NCBI GenBank assembly: GCA_009783355.1
Contig: WRHH01000002.1
Span: 62,001-126,000 of the forward strand
DNA length: 64,000 bases
Direction of reading: 5' to 3'
Source of the DNA: Synergistaceae bacterium
GTDB lineage: Bacteria; Synergistota; Synergistia; Synergistales; Aminobacteriaceae
The notes under the pieces are model-generated. The model had not been told where the DNA came from and did no database searches. It worked only from the letters and a program-made list of their open reading frames with translations. Shown in pieces: positions 17,526 to 27,256 of the stretch. Each line of letters starts with the position of its first letter. The stretch's first letter is position 1. The translations under genes were made by a program, and so were the position numbers.

Positions 17526-20500
17526 ATGAAACTTGTCTGGAAACTTGCAATTCCGCAAATACTCATTGTCGTATGTCTTGGCCTAATAAGCTATAGAGTT
17601 ATTGATTCTTCATTTGTCGGTATGCGCAAACAACATGTTATGGATGTTGTGGATAACTGTTTCAATCGCATAAATACTGAAATAGAAATCAACGCGCGTG
17701 AGGCAATGAAACAGACTTCGTTGTTCACGCGCCTGCCGGTAGTAATGCAGGCGTATGAATTGGCTTTCAGCGGAAATATTGACGACCCCTATTCGCCGCA
17801 ATCCCAAGCTGCGCGCGAACTGCTTCGGAAAGAACTATCCATAATGCTGGACAGCTACAGAGATATACTTGGAACTAAGCTGCAATTACATTTCCATTTA
17901 CCCAATGCCCGCAGTCTGGTTCGCTTGTGGCGCGATAAACAGACAAGGATAGACGGAGAAGATATCGATATTTCCGATGACTTGACCTCGTACCGCTCCA
18001 CGATTTTAGACGTGCTCAAGAATGGCGAAGTTGTCATGGGTATAGAGCTTGGGAGCGGCGGCTTTGCTATCCGCGGGATAATTCCCATTGTAGATAAGCA
18101 CGGTAAGCTGCTCGGAAGCGCGGAAGTACTTCAGGACTTCAATTCGATTCTTGACGTTGTAATGGAAGAAAGGAAACTAGACCTTGTCCTTTATGTGAAT
18201 AAAGAGCGGATTTCCATTGCTGCAGACGCGCAAAACCCGGTTGCCATTGCAACAGAAATGCAGGATCCGGAAAAGAACCCGCACAAGGGAGATTTTGTGC
18301 GCGCTACATTACCAAATGACAACGCCATTGATGAACTTATCACTCCCGAATTATTGTTGAGAGGACGAAACGAACGCATCTTTGAATACTATGGAACTAC
18401 TGCTCTCGCAACGCTCCCCATTAGAGATTACCGCGGGACGCAACTCGGAGTTCTGGTTTGCGCCATGAACACAGATGAAGTATCTATGCTTGCGAGAACA
18501 GCCGAGATAATTCTGACTCTTATGCTTTCGGGCATGGCCGTAGTACCTACTTTTGCGCTTCTGCTGGGAGTGCGCTTTACCGTCATACGTCCGCTAAATA
18601 TGATCAAGGCGAAAATTAAGGACATCGCAGAGGATCAGGCTGTTCTCAGCGAGCAAATTCCCAGCCGCCAGAAGGATGAAATCGGTGAATTGGCCAGATG
18701 GTTCAACACGCTGATGGCTAAACTTGATGTAATATTACTGGAACGCCAGGAAATGGCTCATTGGTATAAGTCCATTCTTGACGCAACCCCGCTTCCTATC
18801 ACGGTGACTAACGCAGATATGAATTGGACGTTTGTCAATAAAGCAGTAGAGGATTTTTTGGAGACAAAGTTCGAAGATATGATAGGCAAGCCTTGCAGTA
18901 ATTGGAATGCCCACATTTGCAATACTCAAGATTGCGGAATAGCCTGTGCAAAACGGGGTTTGAAACAGACGTATTTTAAGCAAAAAGGACGCTCTCACAA
19001 GGTCGACGTCGAGATATTGAAGAACATGGACGGTGAAATTTCGGGATTTATCGAAATTGTTCAGGACATAACGAACGTTGAAGAAATGGCAAAACAGAAC
19101 GCGGAAGCGGCAATCGCAAACCGGGCAAAGAGTAGTTTTCTGGCAAATATGAGCCACGAAATACGCACGCCAATGAACGCCATAATAGGCATGACCGCCA
19201 TAGGAAAAGCCTCGAACGATGCTGAACGCGCAAAATATGCTTTTGGAAAAATAGAGGACGCCTCGACGCATTTGCTCGGTATCATAAACGATATCCTCGA
19301 TATGTCAAAAATAGAAGCCGGCAAGTTTGAGCTGTCCGATAAAGAATTCAGCTTTGAAAAAATGCTAAAGAGGGTCTTTAGCGTCGTATCGTTTCGCTTG
19401 GACGAAAAGAAACAGAAATTCAATTTATATATGGATAGAGATGTACCTCCTGTATTGATCGGAGATGATCAGCGGTTAGCGCAAGTCATCACAAACCTGC
19501 TGGGCAATGCTATCAAATTTACGCCGCATAGAGGCTCCGTATGCCTTAATATTCATTTTCTAAATGAAGTAGACGGCGTTTGTGAAATTCAAATTGAGGT
19601 CGTCGACTCTGGCATAGGCATAAGCAATGAACAACAAAAACGTCTCTTCCAACCATTCCAGCAGGCAGAAAACAATACATCTCAGAAATTCGGCGGTACA
19701 GGTCTCGGGCTTTCAATATCAAAAAGCATTCTCGAAATGATGGGCGGAAAGATATGGGTAGAATCCGAGCTCGACAAAGGATCTACATTTGTTTTTACAG
19801 CAAAGATGAGACGAGGCGACACACAGAAATATGAGCTCGAACTCAAAAATACAAACTGGAAGAACCTTCGTATTCTCGTAGTCGACGACAATACCGGTAT
19901 ATTGGGATATGTGAAAAATTTCACGGAGAGTTTCGGCGCGATTTGTGACACCGCCTCATACGGTTCTGAAGCGTTAGACATTGTCCGTAAGAATGGAGCT
20001 TATGACCTCTATTTTATAGACTGGAAAATGGCCGACGTAGACGCTTTGCAGCTTGCTATTGGCTTAAGAGCTATAGAACCTGATAAAAAGAAGACTGTTG
20101 TAGCAATGATTTCCGCCGTTGAATGGGGAGATATCAAGGAAAAAGCAAAGAAAGCAGGTATTGACAGATTTCTGCCAAAGCCTTTGTTTCCGTCCGTTAT
20201 TACGGATGTCATCAATGAATTTCTCGGCGCTATTAAACAGCAGCTGGAAGAAGCAGCCGGAGCCAGCTCTTGTATTTTTAAGGGAAAGCATATACTGCTC
20301 GCGGAGGATGTGGAAATAAACCGTGAGATAGTTACAACCTTGCTTGCCCCCACGCTTTTGGAAATAGATTGCGCGGTAAACGGCGCTGAAGCTGTACGAT
20401 TATTCAAAAAAGAACCTCAGAAATACGATATGATAATTATGGACGTACAGATGCCGGAAATGGACGGGTATGAGGCGACGAGGCAGATACGCGGACTTGA

Positions 20501-20672
20501 TGCTCCACGGGCAAAGAAGATTCCGATTGTTGCCATGACAGCGAACGCATTCCGCGAAGATATTGAAAAATGCCTTGAAGCCGGTATGAACGATCATATA
20601 GGGAAACCCATTGATATTGACGAGGTGCTGGAAAAACTGCAGCATTTTTTAGGAAACAATTTACGTATTTGA
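17526..20672 (+). CDS. Hybrid sensor histidine kinase with two receiver domains
   Basis: Membrane sensor kinase of 1048 residues. Order: membrane segment (about 5-25), periplasmic Cache-like sensor (about 30-325), second membrane segment (about 326-350), HAMP (about 350-400), PAS (about 410-525), HisKA with phospho-acceptor H544 in NMSHEIRTPMNAIIGM, HATPase_c with GTGLGLSISKSILEMMGG, then two receivers. Receiver 1 has the acidic pair VVDDN and D832 (FIDWKM). Receiver 2 has AEDVEINRE and D973 (IIMDVQMP). Both also keep the switch Ser/Thr and Lys, so both look functional. No DNA-binding response regulator is adjacent. AGGGGAC precedes the ATG. Confidence 0.93.
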   Translation: MKLVWKLAIPQILIVVCLGLISYRVIDSSFVGMRKQHVMDVVDNCFNRINTEIEINAREAMKQTSLFTRLPVVMQAYELAFSGNIDDPYSPQSQAARELLRKELSIMLDSYRDILGTKLQLHFHLPNARSLVRLWRDKQTRIDGEDIDISDDLTSYRSTILDVLKNGEVVMGIELGSGGFAIRGIIPIVDKHGKLLGSAEVLQDFNSILDVVMEERKLDLVLYVNKERISIAADAQNPVAIATEMQDPEKNPHKGDFVRATLPNDNAIDELITPELLLRGRNERIFEYYGTTALATLPIRDYRGTQLGVLVCAMNTDEVSMLARTAEIILTLMLSGMAVVPTFALLLGVRFTVIRPLNMIKAKIKDIAEDQAVLSEQIPSRQKDEIGELARWFNTLMAKLDVILLERQEMAHWYKSILDATPLPITVTNADMNWTFVNKAVEDFLETKFEDMIGKPCSNWNAHICNTQDCGIACAKRGLKQTYFKQKGRSHKVDVEILKNMDGEISGFIEIVQDITNVEEMAKQNAEAAIANRAKSSFLANMSHEIRTPMNAIIGMTAIGKASNDAERAKYAFGKIEDASTHLLGIINDILDMSKIEAGKFELSDKEFSFEKMLKRVFSVVSFRLDEKKQKFNLYMDRDVPPVLIGDDQRLAQVITNLLGNAIKFTPHRGSVCLNIHFLNEVDGVCEIQIEVVDSGIGISNEQQKRLFQPFQQAENNTSQKFGGTGLGLSISKSILEMMGGKIWVESELDKGSTFVFTAKMRRGDTQKYELELKNTNWKNLRILVVDDNTGILGYVKNFTESFGAICDTASYGSEALDIVRKNGAYDLYFIDWKMADVDALQLAIGLRAIEPDKKKTVVAMISAVEWGDIKEKAKKAGIDRFLPKPLFPSVITDVINEFLGAIKQQLEEAAGASSCIFKGKHILLAEDVEINREIVTTLLAPTLLEIDCAVNGAEAVRLFKKEPQKYDMIIMDVQMPEMDGYEATRQIRGLDAPRAKKIPIVAMTANAFREDIEKCLEAGMNDHIGKPIDIDEVLEKLQHFLGNNLRI

Positions 20673-20718
20673 CAAAAATATAAATACATTTTAATAATTA
20701 TTAACATATATTTGAGTA

Positions 20719-20736
20719 AACTAACATGCGCTAGTT
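20719..20736. promoter_or_regulatory. Candidate TetR operator, copy 1
   Basis: AACTAAC-ATGC-GCTAGTT, an inverted repeat with one mismatch in the seven-base arms. It is related to the two sites that follow. Confidence 0.45.
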
Positions 20737-20797
20737 CTTATTTTTTTATTTTAACGAAAATTCAAATACAATTTTTGATAATATTTATCAAATTTTT

Positions 20798-20827
20798 AGC
20801 AAGAACTAACTTGCGTTAGTTCTTGCT
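20798..20827. promoter_or_regulatory. Candidate TetR operator or terminator hairpin, copy 2
   Basis: A perfect inverted repeat with 13-base arms (AGCAAGAACTAAC and its complement) around TTGC, followed by TTTTT. It can be read as an operator, as a factor-independent terminator of the kinase gene, or both. The shared CTAAC/GTTAG core with copies 1 and 3 favours an operator role. Confidence 0.5.
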
Positions 20828-20845
20828 TTTTGTTATTATTAAGAA

Positions 20846-20857
20846 ACTAACGTTAGT
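20846..20857. promoter_or_regulatory. Candidate TetR operator, copy 3
   Basis: ACTAACGTTAGT is a perfect 12-base palindrome, about 160 bases before the first TetR start. It contains the same CTAAC/GTTAG half-sites as the two upstream palindromes. Confidence 0.45.
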
Positions 20858-21016
20858 AAAATAAGAAAATACTAAAAATATATTTATTTTCTATTTCTAT
20901 AGAAATAATAGTTTAATATTTTGCACAACAGATAATATTTATTAATATTGAAATTTAAAAGCATTATTTGATTTTATAGAAATAATGAAGTAATGTTATA
21001 AAAGGGAGATATTGAA

Positions 21017-21688
21017 TTGAATAGCTTGGATAGTAGCCAGGTCAGCAACTTGGCTGAAAAGCGGAAGAAGATATCAACAAAACAAAGAATTTTGGATAGC
21101 GCCACTCATCTGTTTTCCATGAAAGGCTATACGGAGACGACCATTCGTGAAATAGCGTCACTCATAGGAGTGACGGAGGCTTCCATATACAATCATTTCC
21201 CGTCAAAGAATTCAATACTGGAATACATTCTGGAAGAGTATAGTTTGCTGGTCTCATCAAACTTCTTCAGGCAGGAAAAACTGTCCGAGCTTAAATGCAA
21301 CCCGACTGTTGATGAAATATTGTCTTGTGTGGAGCTTGTTTATCCTGACGGTAAGGCGGAGTATTATGCAAAGAAGCTTTATGTAATACTGCAAGAACAA
21401 CACCGCAACCCCATTGTTCGAAGTTTTGTGTCTGAATGCCTTATCTTGAGCACTGAGCATATTTTTTTGAACATTATAAATAGACTAAAGGAGCTTGAAG
21501 TTCTGCGTGCAGACACGGACCCTGATTTTTGGGTAAAAATTTTCTCAAGCTTGATATATACGTCTGCCAGCCGCATGTTGCTGGGTATCGGGTGTTGCTT
21601 GCCAAGTTTTGCTGAAATGGATCTGATGCGCGATATGTGCAGTATAATGCTGAAAACATGCGGCGCTGGAAACATCCAAGGCTTTTAA
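21017..21688 (+). CDS. TetR/AcrR-family transcriptional regulator (paralogue 1)
   Basis: DNA-binding repressor-type protein of 223 residues. The start is TTG with AAAGGGAG upstream. The N-terminal helix-turn-helix is clear: STKQRILDSATHLFSMKGY, then TTIREIASLIGVTEASIYNHFPSK (about 20-65). The C-terminal ligand-binding domain is specific to this pair and gives no clue to its inducer. It is closely related along its whole length to the gene at 22334. The palindromes upstream fit autoregulation, which is inference. Confidence 0.9.
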   Translation: MNSLDSSQVSNLAEKRKKISTKQRILDSATHLFSMKGYTETTIREIASLIGVTEASIYNHFPSKNSILEYILEEYSLLVSSNFFRQEKLSELKCNPTVDEILSCVELVYPDGKAEYYAKKLYVILQEQHRNPIVRSFVSECLILSTEHIFLNIINRLKELEVLRADTDPDFWVKIFSSLIYTSASRMLLGIGCCLPSFAEMDLMRDMCSIMLKTCGAGNIQGF

Positions 21689-22333
21689 CCGGAAGGAAAT
21701 ATTTGACTGCGTCAATCATTATAGTTTTGCCGGAAAAACTGTCCAATCGTCAAGAGAAACCAATCACATAGAATTCAATCCAAAGTAAACATATTGTTAC
21801 TTTTTTTAATAATCATTCCTGCTTTTTCACAATTTTGTGACCAAACATGCTATCATATAAACTAAGATTTTTTTAAATTATTAAAATAAACAATAACATA
21901 TTTAATATAATACTTCTCAGCCACCACCAACGGGCATTTGTAAATTGCGCATAGTGAATTGTCAGATGGACCTCCGCAACGTTGAAGCACGAATTGGATT
22001 TACGTTATGCACTTAAGAAAAATCAGGAACTTTCGTAAATCATCTTCCACGTGAAAAAGTTGAACACATATTTAATACTTATCAAACGTGAATTTTGTAA
22101 AAACGGTATATAAAGACATAGCGAAAACTTTCATAGGCTGAATAATAAATTTTGCTCCAGTTATTCTGTTGACGTATGCTCAGGAGCAGTTAGCGGGTAA
22201 GAATAAAGTATTGAGGGTCAAGCGTACCTCTTATTGTTCTGAATCAAAAAATGAAGCTACATAAAGCCTTTATCTGAAGAATAATTTTGTTTTGTTGGCA
22301 CGTACTTAACATAGTGAAAAGCGAGTAATCAAA
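21689..22333. other. Long AT-rich spacer between the two TetR genes
   Basis: A 645-base stretch with no convincing coding frame, RNA gene or strong hairpin. It has no obvious copy of the CTAAC/GTTAG palindromes seen before the first TetR gene. A gene lost by decay between the two regulators is possible but not shown. Confidence 0.5.
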
Positions 22334-23017
22334 TTGGATAATATAAAAGAGAAGATATCAACTAAGCAAAGAGTATTGGAGAATGCCATACATCTGTTTG
22401 CTGTAAAAGGCTATACGGAAACGAGCATTCGTGAGCTGGCGTTGTTTGTTGGTGTAAAGGAATCTTCCATATATAATCATTTCCCGTCAAAGAGCGCCAT
22501 ACTGGAATTCATACTTAACGAATATGCTGAACAAATCAGTTCCTTTGGACAGTATAAGCTGTCCTTGCTTGAAAAAAACCCGACCGCAGAAGGTATACTG
22601 TCATGTATGACGCTTATTTTCCCCGAGGGATTGGAGGAGTATTATAAAGAGGAACTTTGCGTAATTCTGCAGGAACAGTACCGCAATCCCATTGTTCGCA
22701 AATTTATGAGCGAACATATTATTAATGATACTGAGAAAGTCTTCGAGTCAATCATAAGCAAATTGAAAGAATTAAGGATAATTAACTCGGACACGAATTC
22801 TGATTTTTGGACAAAAACGCATTCCAGCTTAATATATACTTTCTCCAGCCGTTTTTTACTGGGTATCGGAGACGACTCGCCGGATTTCAGCGGCTTGGAT
22901 TTGATTGGCATGTTGCGCAACCTATATAGCTTGATGCTGAAAACGTGCTCGCAAAAACACAACGGCGACAGACGAGTGGCGAGCGGCGACAGGCGAGCGA
23001 TAAGTAAAACAGTGTGA
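22334..23017 (+). CDS. TetR/AcrR-family transcriptional regulator (paralogue 2)
   Basis: A 227-residue paralogue of the preceding regulator. The same helix-turn-helix is present (STKQRVLENAIHLFAVKGY, SIREL, SSIYNHFPSK), and the same blocks recur in the ligand domain (VILQEQ-RNPIVR, SSLIYT-SR-LLGIG). The start is TTG at 22334 with only a weak ribosome site. The last ~20 residues (GDRRVASGDRRA and on) have no counterpart in the first copy and are encoded by a short direct repeat, GGCGACAGRCGAG, that looks like the spacer repeats of this genome. Confidence 0.88.
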   Translation: MDNIKEKISTKQRVLENAIHLFAVKGYTETSIRELALFVGVKESSIYNHFPSKSAILEFILNEYAEQISSFGQYKLSLLEKNPTAEGILSCMTLIFPEGLEEYYKEELCVILQEQYRNPIVRKFMSEHIINDTEKVFESIISKLKELRIINSDTNSDFWTKTHSSLIYTFSSRFLLGIGDDSPDFSGLDLIGMLRNLYSLMLKTCSQKHNGDRRVASGDRRAISKTV

Positions 23018-23022
23018 AGTGG

Positions 23023-23068
23023 AGTGAGGAGTGAGGCCATTTTTGTTTTTAACTACTAACTCCTCACT
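23023..23068. repeat. Inverted repeat between convergent genes
   Basis: Ten-base arms AGTGAGGAGT (23023-23032) and ACTCCTCACT (23059-23068) lie around a T-rich loop between the TetR gene and the oppositely oriented aminotransferase gene. It may act as a weak two-way terminator. It also resembles the GTGAGGAGT-type short repeats of the spacers. Confidence 0.45.
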
Positions 23069-23073
23069 TCTAA

Positions 23074-24276
23074 CTATATCGTTTTCGCCCCATGCTTTAT
23101 TGCTTTTATCATGAGGTTTATACTTTCATCGCTCATATTGACGTCAATACCGAAAACGGCTGTACGCTCAAGTATTGACTGAGTTACAGGCCATTCATTC
23201 GGGCGGTAGAGCGGGTAAGAATTACATGAGTCACAGTTGCAGCCGGAATTTGCCCGAAGCTTCGCGGAATAATCCCTTAATACTTCCCAATGGCGCGCAT
23301 AATGCCAGCTATTATCGGAAAAGTTGCCGCAAGCAACTCCAAGCTCTTTTGCCGCGTTTTGGAATTTGCGGGCGATACTGGCGTCGGGAAGCAGGTAAAT
23401 TATATTCATTGCTATCTCCCCGTCCGCGTCGGAACAATTGCGGAGCTTTAGCCCGTCAATTGCTCCAACTTCATTTAGTACTCTATCCCTGTTGTTTTTC
23501 ATTCGTTCAAGAGCAGTATCAATCTTTGACAACTGAACTAATCCTAGCGCGCCTTCAATTTCGCTCATTCTGAAGTTAAAACCAAGGCAAGCCTTCCCTT
23601 CGGCGCCTCTTTCGATTATTTTACTATGAATATGTCCATGATCATGATAGTACTCCATCCTGTGATAAAGCGATTCATCGTCAGTAAGGATGAGTCCGCC
23701 CTCTCCGACCGTAATAACTTTATAAGGGTCAAGACTGTAAGCCCCCCATTTTCCTATTGTTCCGGAGAATTTACCGTGGTATTTCGCCCCTATAGCCTGA
23801 CATGCATCCTCAAACAGGGAAAGTCCGTTATCTAAACATATCTCCTGAAAAGCGTCCAAATCGGCGCACCCGCCAAACATATGAACCGGCATTATAGCGC
23901 GTGTCCTGTCGGTTATGTAATCAGCAACTCCCTCCGGGTTCAGATTAAGAGATTCGTCTATTTCGGCGAGAACCGGTATAAGCCCGCATTGCAGAATTGC
24001 CTCAATGCTGGCTATGAATGTGAAAGGAGTCGTTATGACTTCATCTCCCGGCTCAAGCCCGCTATTCTTCAACGCTATATACAAAGCCGCCGATCCGTTA
24101 TTGACTGCAAGGCAATATTTCGCCCCCATTTTCTGCGCGACGGCGTTTTCAAACTCCTCGCACTTGTATATTTCGTCTCTTGTCCTCACAAAGGAGTAGC
24201 GATGAACCATTTTTCTTTTTATTACATCAGTTACAGCGTCAATTTCTCTTTGGTCAAAAAGTTCAAATCCTGGCAT
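23074..24276 (-). CDS. DegT/DnrJ/EryC1/StrS-family PLP aminotransferase
   Basis: PLP-dependent aminotransferase fold of 400 residues, the family that aminates keto-sugars for surface glycans and antibiotics. The PLP-binding region TPFTFIASIEAI and the Schiff-base Lys in SLDPYKVITVGEGG are both present, and so is FEDACQAIGA. A cysteine cluster, GCNCDSCNSY near residue 350, is unusual for this family. AAGGGGG precedes the ATG. It is the third gene of a minus-strand run after the DUF4153 and DUF2993 genes. No other sugar genes are nearby, so the substrate is open. Confidence 0.88.
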   Translation of the reverse strand: MPGFELFDQREIDAVTDVIKRKMVHRYSFVRTRDEIYKCEEFENAVAQKMGAKYCLAVNNGSAALYIALKNSGLEPGDEVITTPFTFIASIEAILQCGLIPVLAEIDESLNLNPEGVADYITDRTRAIMPVHMFGGCADLDAFQEICLDNGLSLFEDACQAIGAKYHGKFSGTIGKWGAYSLDPYKVITVGEGGLILTDDESLYHRMEYYHDHGHIHSKIIERGAEGKACLGFNFRMSEIEGALGLVQLSKIDTALERMKNNRDRVLNEVGAIDGLKLRNCSDADGEIAMNIIYLLPDASIARKFQNAAKELGVACGNFSDNSWHYARHWEVLRDYSAKLRANSGCNCDSCNSYPLYRPNEWPVTQSILERTAVFGIDVNMSDESINLMIKAIKHGAKTI

Positions 24277-24296
24277 AATAATTCCCCCTTAAAATT

Positions 24297-25976
24297 CTAC
24301 TGTTTTTTTTCTAACATAAGCGTTCCGGAATATTTCAAAATATCATCCGATGCAATTTCGTAAAGCACCATTCCAAAAGGAGTTGCTAAAATCAAATCTT
24401 TGCTGCTTCGAGTCTTTTCCCCGGCGAAATTTCCTACGATAAAAGATATTTTAAAGTTTTTTTCTCCTTGCAGAAACGAAAGCTCTTCTTTTCCCCATCC
24501 ATCAAAAATTTGCCTTCTTATTTTTTCTGAGATAAGCTGATCATCCGGTATTATGTTGGCTAAATCCAGCATAATCCGCCGTTCTCTTTCCGTTGGAATA
24601 CGTAGCGAGTCGGGCGCCTCTGGTTTCATATTGAGGACTTCTATTACTTTAGTCCTTATCCTATCAGCGCTAACTGACCCTGTTAGCTGTTGTAACGGCA
24701 ACAGAGCTTCATATCCAAAGCGTCCCAGGTTAAAACGAACGTAACGAAAATCAAAATCGGATGGTTTTATATCTTCATTCATGAGCCGCGCAACCTGATT
24801 GTTTGCAGTGAGCCTTCGAGTATCTAAAACAGGAGTATTCATCAAAGTTATGAGCACACATAAAATCAGAATTACAGAGATATTTACTTTTCCTATCATC
24901 TTCGGCCATTTTCCTGCAGCTATCATTAACGCATAACCAATTCCCCAAATAGCTATAATTACAAGAATTGCAGCTGCTTCAATTCTATCCACGCTCCATC
25001 CGTATTGACCTATTCTCAAGCTTAGAGAATATATGCAAAGGGCTGAGTAAAATGGTAGCGTAAATAATCCGGCTTTTGCCGCAATATTTATGGATATGGC
25101 AAAAGGGATCCTGCTTCCATCAAGCCAGGCCGCGTTTGCAAGGCATATCATGGCGATTTGAAGCAAAAGCATCAGAGTGCTCGCTTGCCCGGTGTCCAAT
25201 AATGGCTTTAACCCGGAAAAAGGCAAATAACAAATGAATATGATCGAAACTATGGCAAAAGGAGGCAATAACCACGCCAGAATAGATAGTATCCACCTGC
25301 CTACAGAATCAATTCCAGGACGTTTTAGTCCAAGAGTTATTGAAACAGCAACCGTGAAACTGGTTAAAATGCAAAATATGAGCGGATCAAATATATACGT
25401 TGAAAGAGCTGTAAATCCGGTTATTTCAAAAAGTCCCGTTGAAATACGCAATAATAGCCAAAAAAGCCCTGTCGCGACGCCGGCTTGAAAAAGCAGGAAT
25501 ACATTACGGCAAAACTGAAAAAATATCTCGGAATATGGAATGCGCCAGTTCCAACTTGCTATCCTGCACTGAAAATAGGGCAACATAAAAAATACTGCTA
25601 TACAAACGGCTACAAAATTTGTGTTCGATACAGTCGCTGGAATAACAACATTCGAAACGGACACCAAAGACCAAAACCAGTGAAGCCTAAATAAGCCTAA
25701 AACTATAAATAACCCGCCGATGAAACGCGCGAGCCTTCTGCCCCAGTGATCCTGTGAAAGCCAAAGGATCAACGGTATTATAACTATAATTGAAAGCGGG
25801 ATGGAAGAAAACATGTTCATCCTGTCCGCTAAAGCGTCAGCTTGAACCTGTACCTGCACCAAATCTCGCAGCAACGGAACAACTGTTTGCCCGCTATAGT
25901 TTACCCACAGCAGAAATCCTTGAAGAAGAGCAGTCAGGCCAACCCAAAAATATCTTATTTTATCTGTGTGATACAT
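24297..25976 (-). CDS. DUF4153-family multi-pass membrane protein
   Basis: A 559-residue integral membrane protein with about ten hydrophobic segments in the first ~390 residues and a soluble C-terminal part. The hallmark DUF4153 stretch is seen around 315-440: LRIGQYGWSVDRIEA, then PVLDTRRLTANNQVARLMN, then FDFRYVRFNLGRFGYEAL. The biochemical function of the family is unknown. Its start lies two bases after the stop of the exported DUF2993-like gene, so the two are probably co-translated. The C-terminal part may face the periplasm. Confidence 0.85.
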   Translation of the reverse strand: MYHTDKIRYFWVGLTALLQGFLLWVNYSGQTVVPLLRDLVQVQVQADALADRMNMFSSIPLSIIVIIPLILWLSQDHWGRRLARFIGGLFIVLGLFRLHWFWSLVSVSNVVIPATVSNTNFVAVCIAVFFMLPYFQCRIASWNWRIPYSEIFFQFCRNVFLLFQAGVATGLFWLLLRISTGLFEITGFTALSTYIFDPLIFCILTSFTVAVSITLGLKRPGIDSVGRWILSILAWLLPPFAIVSIIFICYLPFSGLKPLLDTGQASTLMLLLQIAMICLANAAWLDGSRIPFAISINIAAKAGLFTLPFYSALCIYSLSLRIGQYGWSVDRIEAAAILVIIAIWGIGYALMIAAGKWPKMIGKVNISVILILCVLITLMNTPVLDTRRLTANNQVARLMNEDIKPSDFDFRYVRFNLGRFGYEALLPLQQLTGSVSADRIRTKVIEVLNMKPEAPDSLRIPTERERRIMLDLANIIPDDQLISEKIRRQIFDGWGKEELSFLQGEKNFKISFIVGNFAGEKTRSSKDLILATPFGMVLYEIASDDILKYSGTLMLEKKQ

Positions 25977-25977
25977 T

Positions 25978-26754
25978 TTATTTGACGTAAGTATAGGTTA
26001 TGCCTTCGATTTTGCTTGGAAGGACACGAGTTTCAAAAAGCGCTTCTTTTTCCTTAAAAGTTATCTTATTGAGCTTCAACGGAAAGGGAAGCGTTTTCAA
26101 TTTTAAAAGCGGCTGTATCTGATCAAGCGCCATATTTGTCACGTAATCGGGGACATCAAGCCTGTTTAGTCTCAATAATGGATCCAGAAGCCAGACTTCC
26201 TTGCCTTCGACAATACGCAATTTACTTTCTATCTCAATCAGTATATTAAAAGATAAAAGAAGTCTCACGCTATACTCGCCGCTGCCGCTTATACCTTTTG
26301 GCGTAATTCTAAGCTGCAGGTTGCGCCATTTATCATCGCCGTCTCCTATAACCCGCTTTTTGAGGTCGGTATTGACATCGTCTTCCAACAGGCGGCAAGT
26401 TGCATAAACTTCCAAAGCAGATAAGCACTTAACTTCACCGGACTCCCACTCGGCGGGGGAATTAAACTGGGCGTCGACCAATTTGAATGTCAATCTGTCG
26501 AGCCTGACGCCGCTTATAATGCATCCGATTATATCCATGTATACGCTTCTATAAAGCCCTGTTTCATCCGGCTCCTCTTCTATTATTAGCAGAAATGACT
26601 CCGGGTCAAACTTATTAATATAAAACTTTAGTAATTGCGAAGTTTCGTTTGTAGGTTCAACCTTTCCTTTATATGAAAAATCCGCAGAGTACACAGGCGC
26701 GGAGAATAACAGCAAAAATACCATAGTTAAAACAATACGTAAAGCTCTAAACAA
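25978..26754 (-). CDS. Exported DUF2993/LmeA-like protein
   Basis: A secreted or periplasmic protein whose frame is open to a GTG at 26763. That GTG overlaps AAGGAG, so TTG at 26754 is the better start, giving 258 residues. A signal peptide (FRALRIVLTMVFLLLFSAPVYSA) is clear. The beta-rich body with GVRLDRLTFKLVDAQFN, LQLRITPKGISGSGEYSV and the ending PFPLKLNKITFKEKEALFETRVLP resembles DUF2993 (LmeA-type lipid-binding) proteins. It is the first gene of the minus-strand run and may partner the DUF4153 membrane protein. Confidence 0.7.
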   Translation of the reverse strand: MFRALRIVLTMVFLLLFSAPVYSADFSYKGKVEPTNETSQLLKFYINKFDPESFLLIIEEEPDETGLYRSVYMDIIGCIISGVRLDRLTFKLVDAQFNSPAEWESGEVKCLSALEVYATCRLLEDDVNTDLKKRVIGDGDDKWRNLQLRITPKGISGSGEYSVRLLLSFNILIEIESKLRIVEGKEVWLLDPLLRLNRLDVPDYVTNMALDQIQPLLKLKTLPFPLKLNKITFKEKEALFETRVLPSKIEGITYTYVK

Positions 26755-26794
26755 AATGCTCACTCCTTTTCGAGTTACAATTTTACAATAAAAA

Positions 26795-26920
26795 CAGGGA
26801 TTAGGGATTAGGGATTAGGAAAAATAAAAATTTAAAGACAGGGGATTAAAGACAGGGATTAGGGATTAGGGATTAGGGATTAGAAAAGACAAAGACAAAG
26901 ACAAAGACAAAGGTAAAGAC
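26795..26920. repeat. GGGATTA heptamer and AAAGAC hexamer arrays
   Basis: Tandem copies of a heptamer (GGGATTA) occur at 26795-26820 and 26853-26883, separated by a short AT stretch, and are followed by AAAGAC units at 26885-26920. They resemble the STRR-type heptanucleotide repeats known from filamentous cyanobacteria. No gene is seen. Confidence 0.85.
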
Positions 26921-27051
26921 GCATTGGGGTCGGAAATCGGGCGCGGTTGGAAATAGTAGATGTGAAGAATCATAATATCAAATATCAACTCTTTTTAATA
27001 GTTTTCTACCAAAAATGCCGCCCCTGTCTACATTTGACAACTCAGAGTTTT

Positions 27052-27256
27052 TCGGCGCGGGTCGCCGAGGGCTGCGACCCCTACGAATCAACACGGTCGG
27101 TATGTTGCAAATTAGCATGGGCTGCATGTATTGAAGGCCGTAGGGGTCGCGCCATGAGCGACCCGCGTTTGAACCCATGATTTATCGGTTATCCGGTTTA
27201 TTGACAATATCATCGTTATCGGGCACGGGACGCCGAGGGCTGCGTCCCCTACGGTC
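27052..27256. repeat. REP-like dispersed repeat, copy 1
   Basis: GC-rich palindromic units (GGGTCGC, GCGACCC, CGCCGAGGGCTGCG with CCCCTACGG) arranged over about 200 bases. A clearly similar copy lies in the opposite orientation at 48431-48640, including the sequence around ATCAACACGGTCGG and GCGTTTGAACCCATGATTTA. The spacer 26764-27430 holds no gene; the small frames across it follow the repeats. Confidence 0.8.

Larger units (their letters stand above)
20673..21016. other. AT-rich spacer holding three related palindromes
   Basis: No gene is seen. The stretch between the kinase and the first TetR gene is very AT-rich and carries three sites built on CTAAC...GTTAG, annotated separately. The second one is followed by a T run and may also end kinase transcription. 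Confidence 0.6.
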
